The notes beneath the pieces are model-generated. The model made no database searches, was not told where the DNA came from, and saw only the letters and a list, made by a program, of their open reading frames with translations. From Deltaproteobacteria bacterium (GTDB lineage Bacteria > Desulfobacterota > Dissulfuribacteria > Dissulfuribacterales > QOAL01): 64,000 nt of DNA. The first letter of the stretch is position 1. Each line of letters opens with the position of its first letter. Where the stretch lies: NCBI GenBank assembly GCA_026986785.1, contig JALSNW010000031.1, positions 31,201-95,200 on the forward strand. The letters are read 5' to 3'. Both the position numbers and the translations under genes were made by a program. Shown here in pieces: positions 43,388 to 52,262 of this stretch.

Positions 43388-45328
43388 TTATCCTTCCTTT
43401 CCTGCAATCTTGGCCTTCACCCAATTCAAGAGGCTACCTGCTGCCAGAATGAATCTATCACGTTGAGATAGGTCGAGCCTGGCCTGGAAGGTGGCCCCTG
43501 AAGAGCTTTTTATAGTTACGGTGTCTGAACCAGACAACAGGGCCCTTCTTATGCCCGGTATAACCAATTCATCGTCTTGAGAGATGAAGTCATAGTCGTC
43601 GGCATTTTCAAAGGTCATTGGCAATATACCAAAATTTATGAGATTCGCCTTGTGGATACGGGCAAAGCTCTTTACCAGCTTGGCCTTCACCCCAAGGTAT
43701 CTCGGGGCAAGGGCAGCATGTTCCCGTGAAGAGCCTTGGCCATAGTTTTCTCCGCCTACGATGATCACAGAACCAAGCTTTTTGGCACGTTCAGGGAAAT
43801 CCGGGTCTATGGCCGAAAAGACATATTGGCTGATGGCAGGCACATTGCTTCTCAGTGGCAATATCTTGCTTCCAGCAGGCATGATATGATCTGTGGTGAT
43901 ATTGTCGTCCACCTTTAATCCCACTGTCAGATCCAGATCATCTGGTAGTGGTTCGAATTCGGGCAGGGGTTTGATATTGGGCCCCCTTATTATCTCAATG
44001 GAAGAGGGGTCGTCCGGGGGGGCGATGATTCCATTGTCATTGACAATATATTTTTCAGGCAGGGTGATTTTAGGGGCTTCACCGAGATCTCTCGGGTCTG
44101 TAATGACCCCAGTAATGGCAGATGCAACTGCGGTCTCTGGGCTGCATAGGTAGACCTGGTCGTTTTTGGTCCCACTCCTGCCAGGGAAGTTCCTTGTAAA
44201 TGTCCTCAGTGAGATAGTGTCAGTTGCAGGTGCCTGGCCCATGCCAATGCACCCGAGACACCCGCACTGGTGTATCCTGGCCCCTGCATGGATGAGGTTT
44301 TTGAGTGCACCATCTATGTCTGCGTTTTCAAGTACTTGTCTGCTACCCGGGTTGATTTCGAAGCTCACATTGGTGTTTATTTTCCTATTTTCGAGCACCT
44401 TGGCAGCCATTACAATATCCCTGTAGGAGGAATTGGCACAGGAGCCGATGATCACCTGGGCCACAGGCCGTCCCTGGACCTCTTTGACCTTTACCACATT
44501 GTCTGGAGACGATGGACATGCAGTCATTGGTTCAATGGCTGACAGGTCTATCTCGATCACCTGGGCGAAGGCTGCATCTTCATCAGCATGAATGGGTTGC
44601 CATAGCTCAGCCCTTTCTTGGCCTTGGAGAAATTTCCTTGTCACTTCATCTGAAGGGAATACTGTTGCCGTGGCCCCAAGTTCTGTGCCCAGGTTGGCGA
44701 TTGCGCCCCTGTCGGTCACAGAAAGGGTCTCCACCCCAGGGCCGAAATATTCCATTACCTTGCCTACTCCTCCTTTGACAGAAAGTCTTCTCAGGAGTTC
44801 AAGTATTACATCCTTGGCCGATATCCATGGTTGGAGTTGGCCTGTGAGTCTTATACCTACCACCTCGGGCATATTGAGATGAAATGGCTCTCCAGCCATG
44901 GCCATGGCAACATCCAGGCCTCCAGCACCCATTGCCAACATACCACAGCCTCCAGCCGTTGGGGTGTGACTGTCAGAGCCAAGAAGTGTCTTGCCAGGTG
45001 CTGCAAAACGCTCCAGGTGTACCTGATGGCATATGCCATTTCCAGGCCTGGAAAAAAAGATACCGTATTTTGCAGCAATAGACTGTAGAAACCTGTGATC
45101 ATCCGCATTTCTAAAATCGGATTGCAGTAGGTTGTGATCTACGTAGCTTACAGAAAGTTCTGTCTTAACCCTGTCTATCCCAATGGCCTCGAATTCAAGA
45201 TAGGCCATGGTGCCTGTGGCGTCTTGGGTGAGGGTTTGGTCGATCCTGAGGGCAATGGGAAGCCCTGTGGTCATCTCTCCTTCAACGAGGTGAGAGGAGA
45301 TTATCTTCTCGGTAACATTGAGTCCCAT
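43388..45328 (-). CDS. acn: Aconitate hydratase
   Basis: A 646-residue aconitase, interconverting citrate and isocitrate through a [4Fe-4S] cluster. Cluster ligands are in GSCANSS and HQCGCLGCIGMG (C and CxxC), and the substrate loops show GSDSHTPTAGGCGM. The C-terminal swivel domain carries GGENYGQGSSREHAAL with the catalytic Ser. Its length and lack of the long AcnA or AcnB linkers match the compact aconitases common in deltaproteobacteria. It is the first gene of a run into the aro operon, linking to malate dehydrogenase nearby in TCA metabolism. Confidence 0.95.
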   Translation of the reverse strand: MGLNVTEKIISSHLVEGEMTTGLPIALRIDQTLTQDATGTMAYLEFEAIGIDRVKTELSVSYVDHNLLQSDFRNADDHRFLQSIAAKYGIFFSRPGNGICHQVHLERFAAPGKTLLGSDSHTPTAGGCGMLAMGAGGLDVAMAMAGEPFHLNMPEVVGIRLTGQLQPWISAKDVILELLRRLSVKGGVGKVMEYFGPGVETLSVTDRGAIANLGTELGATATVFPSDEVTRKFLQGQERAELWQPIHADEDAAFAQVIEIDLSAIEPMTACPSSPDNVVKVKEVQGRPVAQVIIGSCANSSYRDIVMAAKVLENRKINTNVSFEINPGSRQVLENADIDGALKNLIHAGARIHQCGCLGCIGMGQAPATDTISLRTFTRNFPGRSGTKNDQVYLCSPETAVASAITGVITDPRDLGEAPKITLPEKYIVNDNGIIAPPDDPSSIEIIRGPNIKPLPEFEPLPDDLDLTVGLKVDDNITTDHIMPAGSKILPLRSNVPAISQYVFSAIDPDFPERAKKLGSVIIVGGENYGQGSSREHAALAPRYLGVKAKLVKSFARIHKANLINFGILPMTFENADDYDFISQDDELVIPGIRRALLSGSDTVTIKSSSGATFQARLDLSQRDRFILAAGSLLNWVKAKIAGKEG

Positions 45329-45363
45329 AGGTCAAAATTTCTCCTTAGGAGGTCTTTCTTTAT

Positions 45364-45588
45364 CCCAGATTGTGTACTCTAAACGCCTGGGAGTAATCTC
45401 TTTGAATGATTGTATGGTCAGTATACATCTGATCTCATTAGTATTTCAGGCAGTTGAAGCCACAAGGGACTCACAAGCGTGCCGAATCTGCTTTGTTGTC
45501 GGGTAGTTTAAGTACCAAAATACGTCTGCATGTCATCTTCCTCGCATCTTCGGCACGCTTGTGAGCTGTGCATAATCCAGATTTATTG
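45364..45588 (+). repeat. Dispersed intergenic repeat (MITE-like), longest copy
   Basis: The left end is CCCAGATTGTGTACTCTAA (45364-45382). The right end, about 45566-45580, read on the other strand begins CTGGATTATGCACAG, an inverted partner. Inside is a perfect 17-base inverted repeat, CTCACAAGCGTGCCGAA (45470-45486) with TTCGGCACGCTTGTGAG (45549-45565), and the TTTGTTGTCGGGTAGTTTAA block shared with the copy at 25259. No gene is seen in it. Confidence 0.7.
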
Positions 45589-45640
45589 ATATCTAAAAAA
45601 ACAGCGTGGATACTACTACAGTTGGCCGCAGTTTTCCAGG

Positions 45641-45856
45641 GTGCCGGGTCACAATATTGAACCAGTTGTCGAGGAACGAACAATAATATATCTTCATGTC
45701 AAAATGGAACGGGACGACCTTGTTTCCATTAAGGAACATTCGGATTGGGTAAGGATTCGCTACCAGGCCATGGCCTGTAATCTTCATGAACAGCCTGATG
45801 CGACCCAGAATGTCAACTCTGTTCTCGTAATCTTACAGATCTGTGAAGCAATATGA
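45641..45856 (+). CDS. Possible 71-residue ORF, weakly supported
   Basis: A GTG-initiated plus-strand frame (beginning VPGHNIEPVVEERTIIYLHV) that ends 44 bases inside the convergent mltA gene. The frame is open back to about 45590. The residue composition looks protein-like, but no motif is recognised and the GTG has no proper ribosome site. It could be a remnant of a larger gene. A minus-strand frame at 45593-45787 is an alternative. Confidence 0.25.
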   Translation: MPGHNIEPVVEERTIIYLHVKMERDDLVSIKEHSDWVRIRYQAMACNLHEQPDATQNVNSVLVILQICEAI

Positions 45857-47027
45857 GAAGCCTTGCCCGATTTTTTAGTCTTCCTGCCAGAAGCCCTGCC
45901 TCATTCCCACTGCCACAGTAAAGATCCAGCCTGAAAGGACCTTTTATGGCGCTTCCTTTGTCATGGTGAAAGACAAGGAGGGGGCCTTGGGCCTTCCTGA
46001 ACCACTTGGGTCCTTTTTTGATGTCAGGCCACTTCATGACGAGAAGAGCCGGCATGGCCGGAGGAAAGACAGTATCGTCCAAGGCAACCGAGGTCCCTGG
46101 TACCAGTACCTTGCCATAGCACCCTATGGGGCCTTTTTCTTCCCACTGAAAAAATATGTAGCGTGGATTTTCATAGACAAGTTCCCCGAACTGTTTTTTA
46201 TGGGTCTGTGCCCACTGTCTTATGGAGGGCCAATCGAGTTGGCCTGGTTGCAGGATGCCCTTTTTGATTAATATCTTGCCAATGCTCTTGTACTCCAGAC
46301 CATTGCTGGCAGCATAGTGTATGAAGCGGGTAGGGCCTTTATCCAAGTCTATGATAGCAGAGCCCTGGATCTGGAGTTCCAGCAGGTCTACAGGAGAGGA
46401 AAGCCAACACAGTGCCAACCCCTTGGGGAAGGGGTGTTTTTCTTCTATATCCTTTCTGGAATAATAGGGTACGAGCTGGCGCCCCACCACCCTGCCCCAG
46501 ATGGTCTTGGCAGGGAGGGCGGGATCAAAACGGGTAAGATGCACCTTTATCAAGTCTGGCGGCCAGCCGTAAACAGGATAGGCAAATTGTCCTGTTTCAT
46601 TGGTCGATGCCTTTAGTCTTGGCTGAAAATACCCTGTAACGAGCATGGACCCCGTATCCCCGCTGTTGTCCTGGATCTCATAGGGGATAAATTCATCCCT
46701 TAGGCTCTGGAGGAGCCCTTCTTGGCTGGAGCTGTCGGCAAACAGGTCCTGGAGCCTTTTCAGGCTTGCAAGAAGGGCCTTTCTGGAGACATATGCATCG
46801 GCGAGCTGGAAGGTGTCTTGTTCCCCCTTGCCGTCAAGTATCTGGATACTCTTGAATATGCCAGACAAGACCAATGCCCTGTCCTGGTGTATCTGTCCAA
46901 TCGTAACCTCGTCCCAGGAAAGTCTTTTAAGCCTTGGCCCCTTGTTGGCCTTTTGGGATAAAAAAAATAAAAGGCCTATGCCAACGAGCCCTAAGAATAT
47001 GAAAAGAGGGGCAATAATGCTCTTCAA
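45813..47027 (-). CDS. mltA: Membrane-bound lytic murein transglycosylase A
   Basis: A 404-residue MltA-family lytic transglycosylase, cleaving peptidoglycan in the periplasm to 1,6-anhydro products. It has an N-terminal membrane anchor (about 5-24; no lipobox Cys, unlike enteric MltA), the MltA domain (about 130-280; LVTGYFQPRLKAS, ELQIQGSAII with the IQGS motif) and the C-terminal 3D domain (VFHHDKGSAIKGPFRLDLYCG). The catalytic Asp is probably the D of RLDLYCG. It stands between acn and mdh on the same strand. Confidence 0.92.
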   Translation of the reverse strand: MKSIIAPLFIFLGLVGIGLLFFLSQKANKGPRLKRLSWDEVTIGQIHQDRALVLSGIFKSIQILDGKGEQDTFQLADAYVSRKALLASLKRLQDLFADSSSQEGLLQSLRDEFIPYEIQDNSGDTGSMLVTGYFQPRLKASTNETGQFAYPVYGWPPDLIKVHLTRFDPALPAKTIWGRVVGRQLVPYYSRKDIEEKHPFPKGLALCWLSSPVDLLELQIQGSAIIDLDKGPTRFIHYAASNGLEYKSIGKILIKKGILQPGQLDWPSIRQWAQTHKKQFGELVYENPRYIFFQWEEKGPIGCYGKVLVPGTSVALDDTVFPPAMPALLVMKWPDIKKGPKWFRKAQGPLLVFHHDKGSAIKGPFRLDLYCGSGNEAGLLAGRLKNRARLLILLHRSVRLREQS

Positions 47028-47049
47028 GTCTTGTTCAGTGGCCAGGGTA

Positions 47050-47988
47050 TCACAGACCAGTGGCCGCTACTTGTTTCTTCACTGCTTCTACCGAGAGGGC
47101 AATGGCCTTTTTCTCATCGTCTGTGAGGGGAAATTCCAGGACCTTTTCCACACCTCTTCGCCCGAGTATTACTGGCACACCGAGGAAGACCCCACTTATG
47201 CCAAATTCGCCTTCGAGGTATGCTGCACATGGAAGGATCCTTTTTTGATCCTCCAGGATGGATTGGGCCATCTCCATGGCTGCAAGGCCTGGGGTTGAAA
47301 ATGCGCTTCCAGTCTTCAGGTATTTTACTATCTCTCCCCCGCCTTGTTGCGTGCGTTTTACAATTCGGTGGATCTCTTCCTTGGAAAGAAGATCTTCTAT
47401 TGGTACACCTGCCACGCTTGCAAGCCTGGTCAGGGGCAGCATATTATCCCCATGTATGCCCATTACAAGGGCTGTGACGTCTTTTGGGGCAACTCCTATG
47501 GCCTGGGCGAGAAAGGTGCGGTATCTGGCAGAATCGAGGACGCCAGCCATGCCTACGACTCTGTTCTTGGGGAATCCTGATACCTTGAAGACCGTATATA
47601 CCATGGCATCGATGGGGTTTGTTACAACTACGATCACAGCCTGTGGGCTGTTGCGGCATATATTTTCAGTAACGTCCTTTATTATTTCCACGTTTTTTGC
47701 CAGGAGATCATCCCTACTCATGCCTGGTTTCCGGGCCAATCCAGCTGTTATGATCACGACGTCCGAGTCCTTGGTGTCGGAATAGTCGTTGGTGCCAGTG
47801 ATCTTCCCGGTAAAACCGCAAAGGGGCGCAGCCTGAGAAAGATCCAGGGCCTTCCCCTGGGGTACTCCTTCTATCACGTCGACAAGTACTATCTCATCGG
47901 CAGCATTTCTGCTCACTGCCCACTGTGCAGCCGCGGTACCAACTGCACCAGCACCTACTATCGATAATTTTTTCTTGGATATCGCCAT
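47050..47988 (-). CDS. mdh: Malate dehydrogenase (LDH-like type)
   Basis: A 312-residue NAD-dependent malate dehydrogenase. The Rossmann motif is SIVGAGAVGTAAAQW (about 9-23), the Arg residues of the substrate loop are in AGLARKPGMSRDDL, catalytic His is in GIHGDNMLPL and NPIDAMVY follows the family. It resembles the LDH-like malate dehydrogenases of many bacteria. The gene starts inside the preceding peptidase gene (31-base overlap), with AAGGAG 10 bases upstream of its ATG. With aconitase it supports a TCA-type pathway. Confidence 0.95.
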   Translation of the reverse strand: MAISKKKLSIVGAGAVGTAAAQWAVSRNAADEIVLVDVIEGVPQGKALDLSQAAPLCGFTGKITGTNDYSDTKDSDVVIITAGLARKPGMSRDDLLAKNVEIIKDVTENICRNSPQAVIVVVTNPIDAMVYTVFKVSGFPKNRVVGMAGVLDSARYRTFLAQAIGVAPKDVTALVMGIHGDNMLPLTRLASVAGVPIEDLLSKEEIHRIVKRTQQGGGEIVKYLKTGSAFSTPGLAAMEMAQSILEDQKRILPCAAYLEGEFGISGVFLGVPVILGRRGVEKVLEFPLTDDEKKAIALSVEAVKKQVAATGL

Positions 47989-48899
47989 TGATTGACAGCT
48001 CCTTTTCCTTGGTTCTGATGTGAATGTTCGTAAAGATATCTCTGGTAATATCTCATTGCCTCAGGGATGAGGGCCTTTAACCGTTCAAGCCGGGCCTTGT
48101 CCGAGGGATGGGTACTCAGGAATTCAGGGGGCCTGGGTCTGCCCTTTGCTGCCGTCATCATCCTTTTCCAGAAATCCAGGGCAGCCCTTGGATCATAACC
48201 GGCCATAGCCATGAAAATAAGCCCCAGGTGATCTGCTTCATACTCCTGGGTCCTGCTATAGGGCAAGAGAAAACCCACGTTTGCCCCAAGGCCATAGAGC
48301 TCGAAAAGCAACCTCCTTGTTGCAGGATTGTAGGAGCCTGTAAATGCAGAAAGGGCCTCTCCTCCCATCTGCAGCAACAGTTGCTGGCTCAGTCGTTCGG
48401 CCCCGTGGTTTGCCACCGCATGGGCTATCTCGTGGCCGAGAACCACTGCAAGGCCTGTATCATTCTTGGCAATAGGAAGCAGACCTGAATATACCACTAC
48501 CTTACCTCCTGGCATACACCAGGCATTGATCTGTTTGTCACAAATGAGATTGAATTCCCAGTGGTAGCCCCTGAGACGTGATGCCTGCCCCGTCTCATAC
48601 ATGAACCGTTCCACTGCAGCCCTTATCCTATTGCCAACACGTCGTACCATATTCACCTGGTCAGGGTTGGTGCACAACCTGTGTTTTTTCAAGAATTGTC
48701 TGTATTCTTGGGCGCTCATGGCCAACAGTTGGCTTTCTGGGACAAGTGTGAGCTGTTTCCTGCCTGTAACAGGTACAGTGGCACAGGAGGAGAGCATTAG
48801 GGCTATGAGGATGAGGGGAATCAAAAACTCCAAGAAGATACGCACGTGCTTGTCTTGCAAGTGGTGGCCAGGGTTTTTTGAAACTACTTGTGTCCTCAT
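47958..48899 (-). CDS. M48-family metallopeptidase lipoprotein
   Basis: A 313-residue M48 zinc metallopeptidase. A lipoprotein signal with LSSC (near residues 36-39) anchors it at the membrane, so it acts in the periplasm. The catalytic site HEIAHAVANH and the third ligand in EYEADHLG are present, with the C-terminal STHPSDKARLERL typical of YggG/LoiP/BepA relatives. These act in envelope quality control. The annotated ATG is at 48899; the GTG at 48845 is an alternative that would place the signal nearer the start. It overlaps mdh by 31 bases. Confidence 0.9.
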   Translation of the reverse strand: MRTQVVSKNPGHHLQDKHVRIFLEFLIPLILIALMLSSCATVPVTGRKQLTLVPESQLLAMSAQEYRQFLKKHRLCTNPDQVNMVRRVGNRIRAAVERFMYETGQASRLRGYHWEFNLICDKQINAWCMPGGKVVVYSGLLPIAKNDTGLAVVLGHEIAHAVANHGAERLSQQLLLQMGGEALSAFTGSYNPATRRLLFELYGLGANVGFLLPYSRTQEYEADHLGLIFMAMAGYDPRAALDFWKRMMTAAKGRPRPPEFLSTHPSDKARLERLKALIPEAMRYYQRYLYEHSHQNQGKGAVNQWRYPRKNYR

Positions 48900-48990
48900 G
48901 TCGTTTTTTGTTGTAAGTTTTTTATCTGTTTCAAAGGATTGTTATGGATTGAAAGCAAATTAACCCATATTTTTCGGGATTTGAAGGAGT

Positions 48991-50130
48991 TTGGATAAAG
49001 AAGTGTCCTTTTTACCAAGCGACAGAGGGGTTGTTAAGATAGACCTTTCATCCATATCCAATAATTTTTCAAGGCTTTATGGGCTCATGAGGCCGGGTAA
49101 CGGCAGGCTTATGCCTGTAATAAAGTCGGATGCCTACGGCCACGGGATAAAGTGGGTTGCCCATGAGCTAAAGGACAAGCCCGTTTGGGGTTTTGGCATA
49201 TATGAATGTTCAGAGGCCAGGTTGCTCAGGGATAGTGGTATAGAAAATCCACTGTTTCTACTTTCAGGTCTCCTGCAAGACCAGCCAGAGACTGTACTCG
49301 AACTCGGTCTTACGGTAGGTGTGGTAAAGACAGGAGAGCTTTTTTCTCTCGATCAAGTTGGCAGGGCCAACGGGAAGAAGATCCCTGTGCATCTCAAGGT
49401 GGATACGGGCATGGGCCGTTTTGGCCTTGATCCTGGAGAGGTCATCGAGATCTCAAGAAAACGGAAAAGGTGGCCCAATCTCTATTTTGAAGGCCTCTAT
49501 ACCCATTTGTCAGCTGCAGATACACCCGAAGATCCATATAATAAGAGGCAGATCGAGATATTTGTCCATGTCCTTGGTGCGGTCAGGGGCTCTGGTTGGC
49601 ACCCAGAGTTCATCCACATGGCCAACTCTTCGGCCATCATGTTTTTGCCAGAGGCGAGATTCAATCTGGCACGTCCTGGAATTGCCCTTTATGGCGCCAT
49701 TTGTCCAGAGAAGGGAGGCTCATTGGAGCTTCGACCTGCCATGGGTTTTTTCAGTAAACTGATCCAGATAAGGAGATTCCAGGTGGGGGCAAGCCTTAGT
49801 TATGGCCACCATTTCACCTGTGACAAGGACAGTGTTATAGGCCTTGTGCCAGTTGGATATGACAATGGTTATCCCAGGGTGCTTTCCAACAAGGCATCAG
49901 TCCTCATTGGTGGCAAGAGATATCCAGTGGTAGGGAATATATGTATGAAGGCCTTCTTGGTGGATCTGACTGGCGGGCAGGATCTTTACGAGGGACAGGA
50001 GGTCATACTGCTCGGCAGCAGCGGGCAGGATGAGATCCATATATGTGAGCTTGCCCAAAAGGCTGGTACCATCAGTTATGAACTACTGTGTCTCCTTGGC
50101 AAGTTGAATAAGAGGGTTATATTGAGATAG
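48991..50130 (+). CDS. alr: Alanine racemase
   Basis: A 379-residue PLP-dependent alanine racemase making D-alanine for peptidoglycan. The PLP Lys lies in MPVIKSDAYGHG (near 45), and the catalytic Tyr in LSYGHHF. The C-terminal domain has VPVGYDNGYPR, the GNICMKAFLVDL motif and QEVILLG. The frame begins with TTG at 48991, with AAGGAG touching it; GTG at 49003 is an alternative. It is divergent from the M48 gene and followed by tatB after 64 bases. Confidence 0.95.
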   Translation: MDKEVSFLPSDRGVVKIDLSSISNNFSRLYGLMRPGNGRLMPVIKSDAYGHGIKWVAHELKDKPVWGFGIYECSEARLLRDSGIENPLFLLSGLLQDQPETVLELGLTVGVVKTGELFSLDQVGRANGKKIPVHLKVDTGMGRFGLDPGEVIEISRKRKRWPNLYFEGLYTHLSAADTPEDPYNKRQIEIFVHVLGAVRGSGWHPEFIHMANSSAIMFLPEARFNLARPGIALYGAICPEKGGSLELRPAMGFFSKLIQIRRFQVGASLSYGHHFTCDKDSVIGLVPVGYDNGYPRVLSNKASVLIGGKRYPVVGNICMKAFLVDLTGGQDLYEGQEVILLGSSGQDEIHICELAQKAGTISYELLCLLGKLNKRVILR

Positions 50131-50194
50131 GGCATCATGATTTTGGCCGGATTTATTATCCAGAGGCATCATTACAGAGGAATAACATAGAGAC

Positions 50195-50632
50195 ATGTTT
50201 GGAATAGGACTTCCTGAACTCATAGTTATCTTGGCCCTGGCCCTTATCGTGCTGGGGCCTGAAAAATTGCCTCAGGTGGCGAGACAGGCTGCAAGGTTCA
50301 TAAACGAGCTTAAAAAGGCCTCGGATGAATTCAAAAAAGAGCTTGAGCTTGACAAGTTGGACGACATCCGAAGGCCTATCAAGCTGGACAAGGTCCTTGG
50401 AGAAGATCTGTCAGAGCTGGTGAAGAAAAAAAATCTTATAGAGCCGGACTTTCTAAGGGGTAGCAGTGATGGCACAGGCCCTGGAGGCCTGGGGCCTGAA
50501 TGGAAAGAGGCAAAAGGGCGAGACAGACAGGCCAGCTCCCACGTTGAGCAACGAAGCGAATCTCCAGATGTGGAGGAACAGTCTGGAGAAAAATCGGCTG
50601 AAGGGCCAGATCCCTATAATGCAGGAAGATAG
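50195..50632 (+). CDS. tatB: Sec-independent translocase subunit TatB (TatA/B type)
   Basis: A 145-residue Tat translocase component. An N-terminal membrane helix (about 5-21, IGLPELIVILALALIVLG) is followed by the hinge PEKLP and an amphipathic helix (ARQAARFINELKKASDEFKKEL), which match TatB rather than TatA (FGxKKLP). The C-terminal half is low-complexity and acidic. It stands directly before tatC with a 14-base overlap, forming the TatBC receptor for folded proteins with twin-arginine signals. No tatA is seen in the window. Confidence 0.93.
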   Translation: MFGIGLPELIVILALALIVLGPEKLPQVARQAARFINELKKASDEFKKELELDKLDDIRRPIKLDKVLGEDLSELVKKKNLIEPDFLRGSSDGTGPGGLGPEWKEAKGRDRQASSHVEQRSESPDVEEQSGEKSAEGPDPYNAGR

Positions 50633-51320
50633 ATATACACTCAAAGGGCATCTTGAAGAGCTAAGGAAAAGGCTCATAAACTGCGGTATCTTTTTTGTCA
50701 TTGCCTTTGGTGTCTGTTATGCCCTGTCTGGTCCAATGGTTTCCTTTCTGTTTTATCCTGTGAAACAGGCTCTGCCCAAGGGGAGCACCATGGTGTTCAC
50801 CGCCTTGCTGGAGGGCTTCATGGCCTATTTGAAGGTGGCTTTTTGGGCAGCTGTCGTGCTTACAGCCCCTGTGATAATCTATCAGGCATGGAAATTTTTG
50901 CTCCCTGCCCTCTACGAAAACGAAAAGAAGGTGCTTAAAAGGGTTATCTGCTGGGGCGGGGCCCTATTCCTTGCTGGAGGTGTATTTGGCTACTGGGTCA
51001 TTATCCCCCTTATCCTTTCTCTCTCTCTGGGATATGCCAGCGATAGCCTTCAGGCCCTTCCAAGGTTACAAAATTATCTCGTATTCACATTAAAGAGTAT
51101 ATTCGTTTTCGGCATGATCTTTGAGGTGCCATTTGTGATGGCCGGGATCTCCAGGGCAGGGCTCATACCCCGGGATTATTTCAAAAAACACAGGAAGATC
51201 GCCTACATAGCGCTGTTCATATTTTCCGCCGTTTTGGTGCCAACAGACCTATTCTCCCAGATACTGCTCTTCTTCCCTATGCTGATGGTATACGAGGCTG
51301 GAGTCTTGTTTTCCCGGTAG
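50619..51320 (+). CDS. tatC: Sec-independent translocase subunit TatC
   Basis: A 233-residue polytopic inner-membrane protein that recognises twin-arginine signal peptides. It starts with the typical LKGHLEELRKRL, has six membrane helices and the conserved internal Phe/Glu region (FGMIFEVPFVMAGIS). I place the start at the ATG 50619, inside the end of tatB; the frame is open further upstream to 50466 but that would duplicate the tatB coding region. With tatB it forms one operon after alr. Confidence 0.95.
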   Translation: MQEDRYTLKGHLEELRKRLINCGIFFVIAFGVCYALSGPMVSFLFYPVKQALPKGSTMVFTALLEGFMAYLKVAFWAAVVLTAPVIIYQAWKFLLPALYENEKKVLKRVICWGGALFLAGGVFGYWVIIPLILSLSLGYASDSLQALPRLQNYLVFTLKSIFVFGMIFEVPFVMAGISRAGLIPRDYFKKHRKIAYIALFIFSAVLVPTDLFSQILLFFPMLMVYEAGVLFSR

Positions 51321-51502
51321 ACGGGTAGGAAGCCAGTAATAGATAGCGTCATTTTTCACGCATTGTCCGTCAATAATCCTGCTCTTTTAAAAGACTTGTT
51401 GGCTAAGTTATTTCCCAAATATACCAAAGGGGAAAGAGATCGTTGTATTATTGCGAGAAGTATAATTACGGTACAAAAAATGCATGACATATTATAAGGA
51501 AG

Positions 51503-51538
51503 AGGTGCCCTAGAAGGTGCCTGAATAGGAGCCGAGAC
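51503..51538 (+). repeat. Three 12-base tandem repeat units before a PEP-CTERM-like gene
   Basis: AGGTGCC at 51503, AGGTGCC at 51515 and AGGAGCC at 51527 recur every 12 bases (the last with one change). They end a few bases ahead of GAGGAGG, the ribosome site of the gene at 51550. They may be a binding site for a repressor or translation regulator, or a slippage product. Confidence 0.4.
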
Positions 51539-51549
51539 GAGGAGGGGGT

Positions 51550-52179
51550 ATGAATAGATCTATCCTGATCTTGACGCTGGCTGTGTTTTTTCCATCTTGG
51601 GCACAGGTCGGTTTTGCAGACACGATCCACCTTTATGAAAATTTTTTTGGCACTGGCCATGACGACGACTTCTTGTCTTTGCTTGAAGGACAGCAGGTGG
51701 TCCTCCATTTCGATCTGAATGATACCAATGATCCTGTCCTCCATCCGTTTCCAACTACTGATGAATACGGTTACGATCCAGCTACCATGAGGATGACTGG
51801 CGGGGTCCTGGAGTTCACCTTTTTCGATGATGACGGGGATTCTGATACAGTAGAGATATCGGCAGGATATTATGATGGGGACAGGCTCATAAAGAGGAAG
51901 ATCTATAACCTGGGCGGGCCCTGGTTCCCTGAAAAATATGTGACACTCCAGGTAGACTTAGAGGACGAGGGCCTGCTCGATTATTTGCAAGACGGCCTGT
52001 TCGATACCATAGTGCTTGCCCCTGCAGTCTGCTGTCGGACAAATGACATAAGGCTTGAAGCTGCTGGTCTGAGTGTAGATGCAACGCCGGTTCCCATACC
52101 TGAGGCCTCGATGCTCCTCTTTATCGGCTTGGTTGCACTTGCCACATGGAGGGGTTGTCTCCACAGAGATGAAGCTTAA
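51550..52179 (+). CDS. Exported protein with PEP-CTERM-like sorting signal
   Basis: A 209-residue secreted protein of unknown function. An N-terminal signal peptide (about 1-23, ending FADT) is followed by a beta-rich, acidic body (DDDFLSLLEG, FDDDGDSDTVEI) without a recognised catalytic motif. The C-terminus carries a PEP-CTERM-like tail: VPIPEASMLLFIGLVALATW, then RGC and basic residues, in which PEA stands for PEP. Such tails are processed by exosortase (EpsH) after export. I see no exosortase in the window. A strong ribosome site (GAGGAGG) precedes it and three 12-base repeats stand further upstream. Confidence 0.68.
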   Translation: MNRSILILTLAVFFPSWAQVGFADTIHLYENFFGTGHDDDFLSLLEGQQVVLHFDLNDTNDPVLHPFPTTDEYGYDPATMRMTGGVLEFTFFDDDGDSDTVEISAGYYDGDRLIKRKIYNLGGPWFPEKYVTLQVDLEDEGLLDYLQDGLFDTIVLAPAVCCRTNDIRLEAAGLSVDATPVPIPEASMLLFIGLVALATWRGCLHRDEA

Positions 52180-52262
52180 GATATCTCTCCTGCCGAAGAT
52201 GCAATGCATCAAGGGGCCAGGCTCCTTTTGGGCATCCCGCCCCCTGAAGTATATAACGTGGG

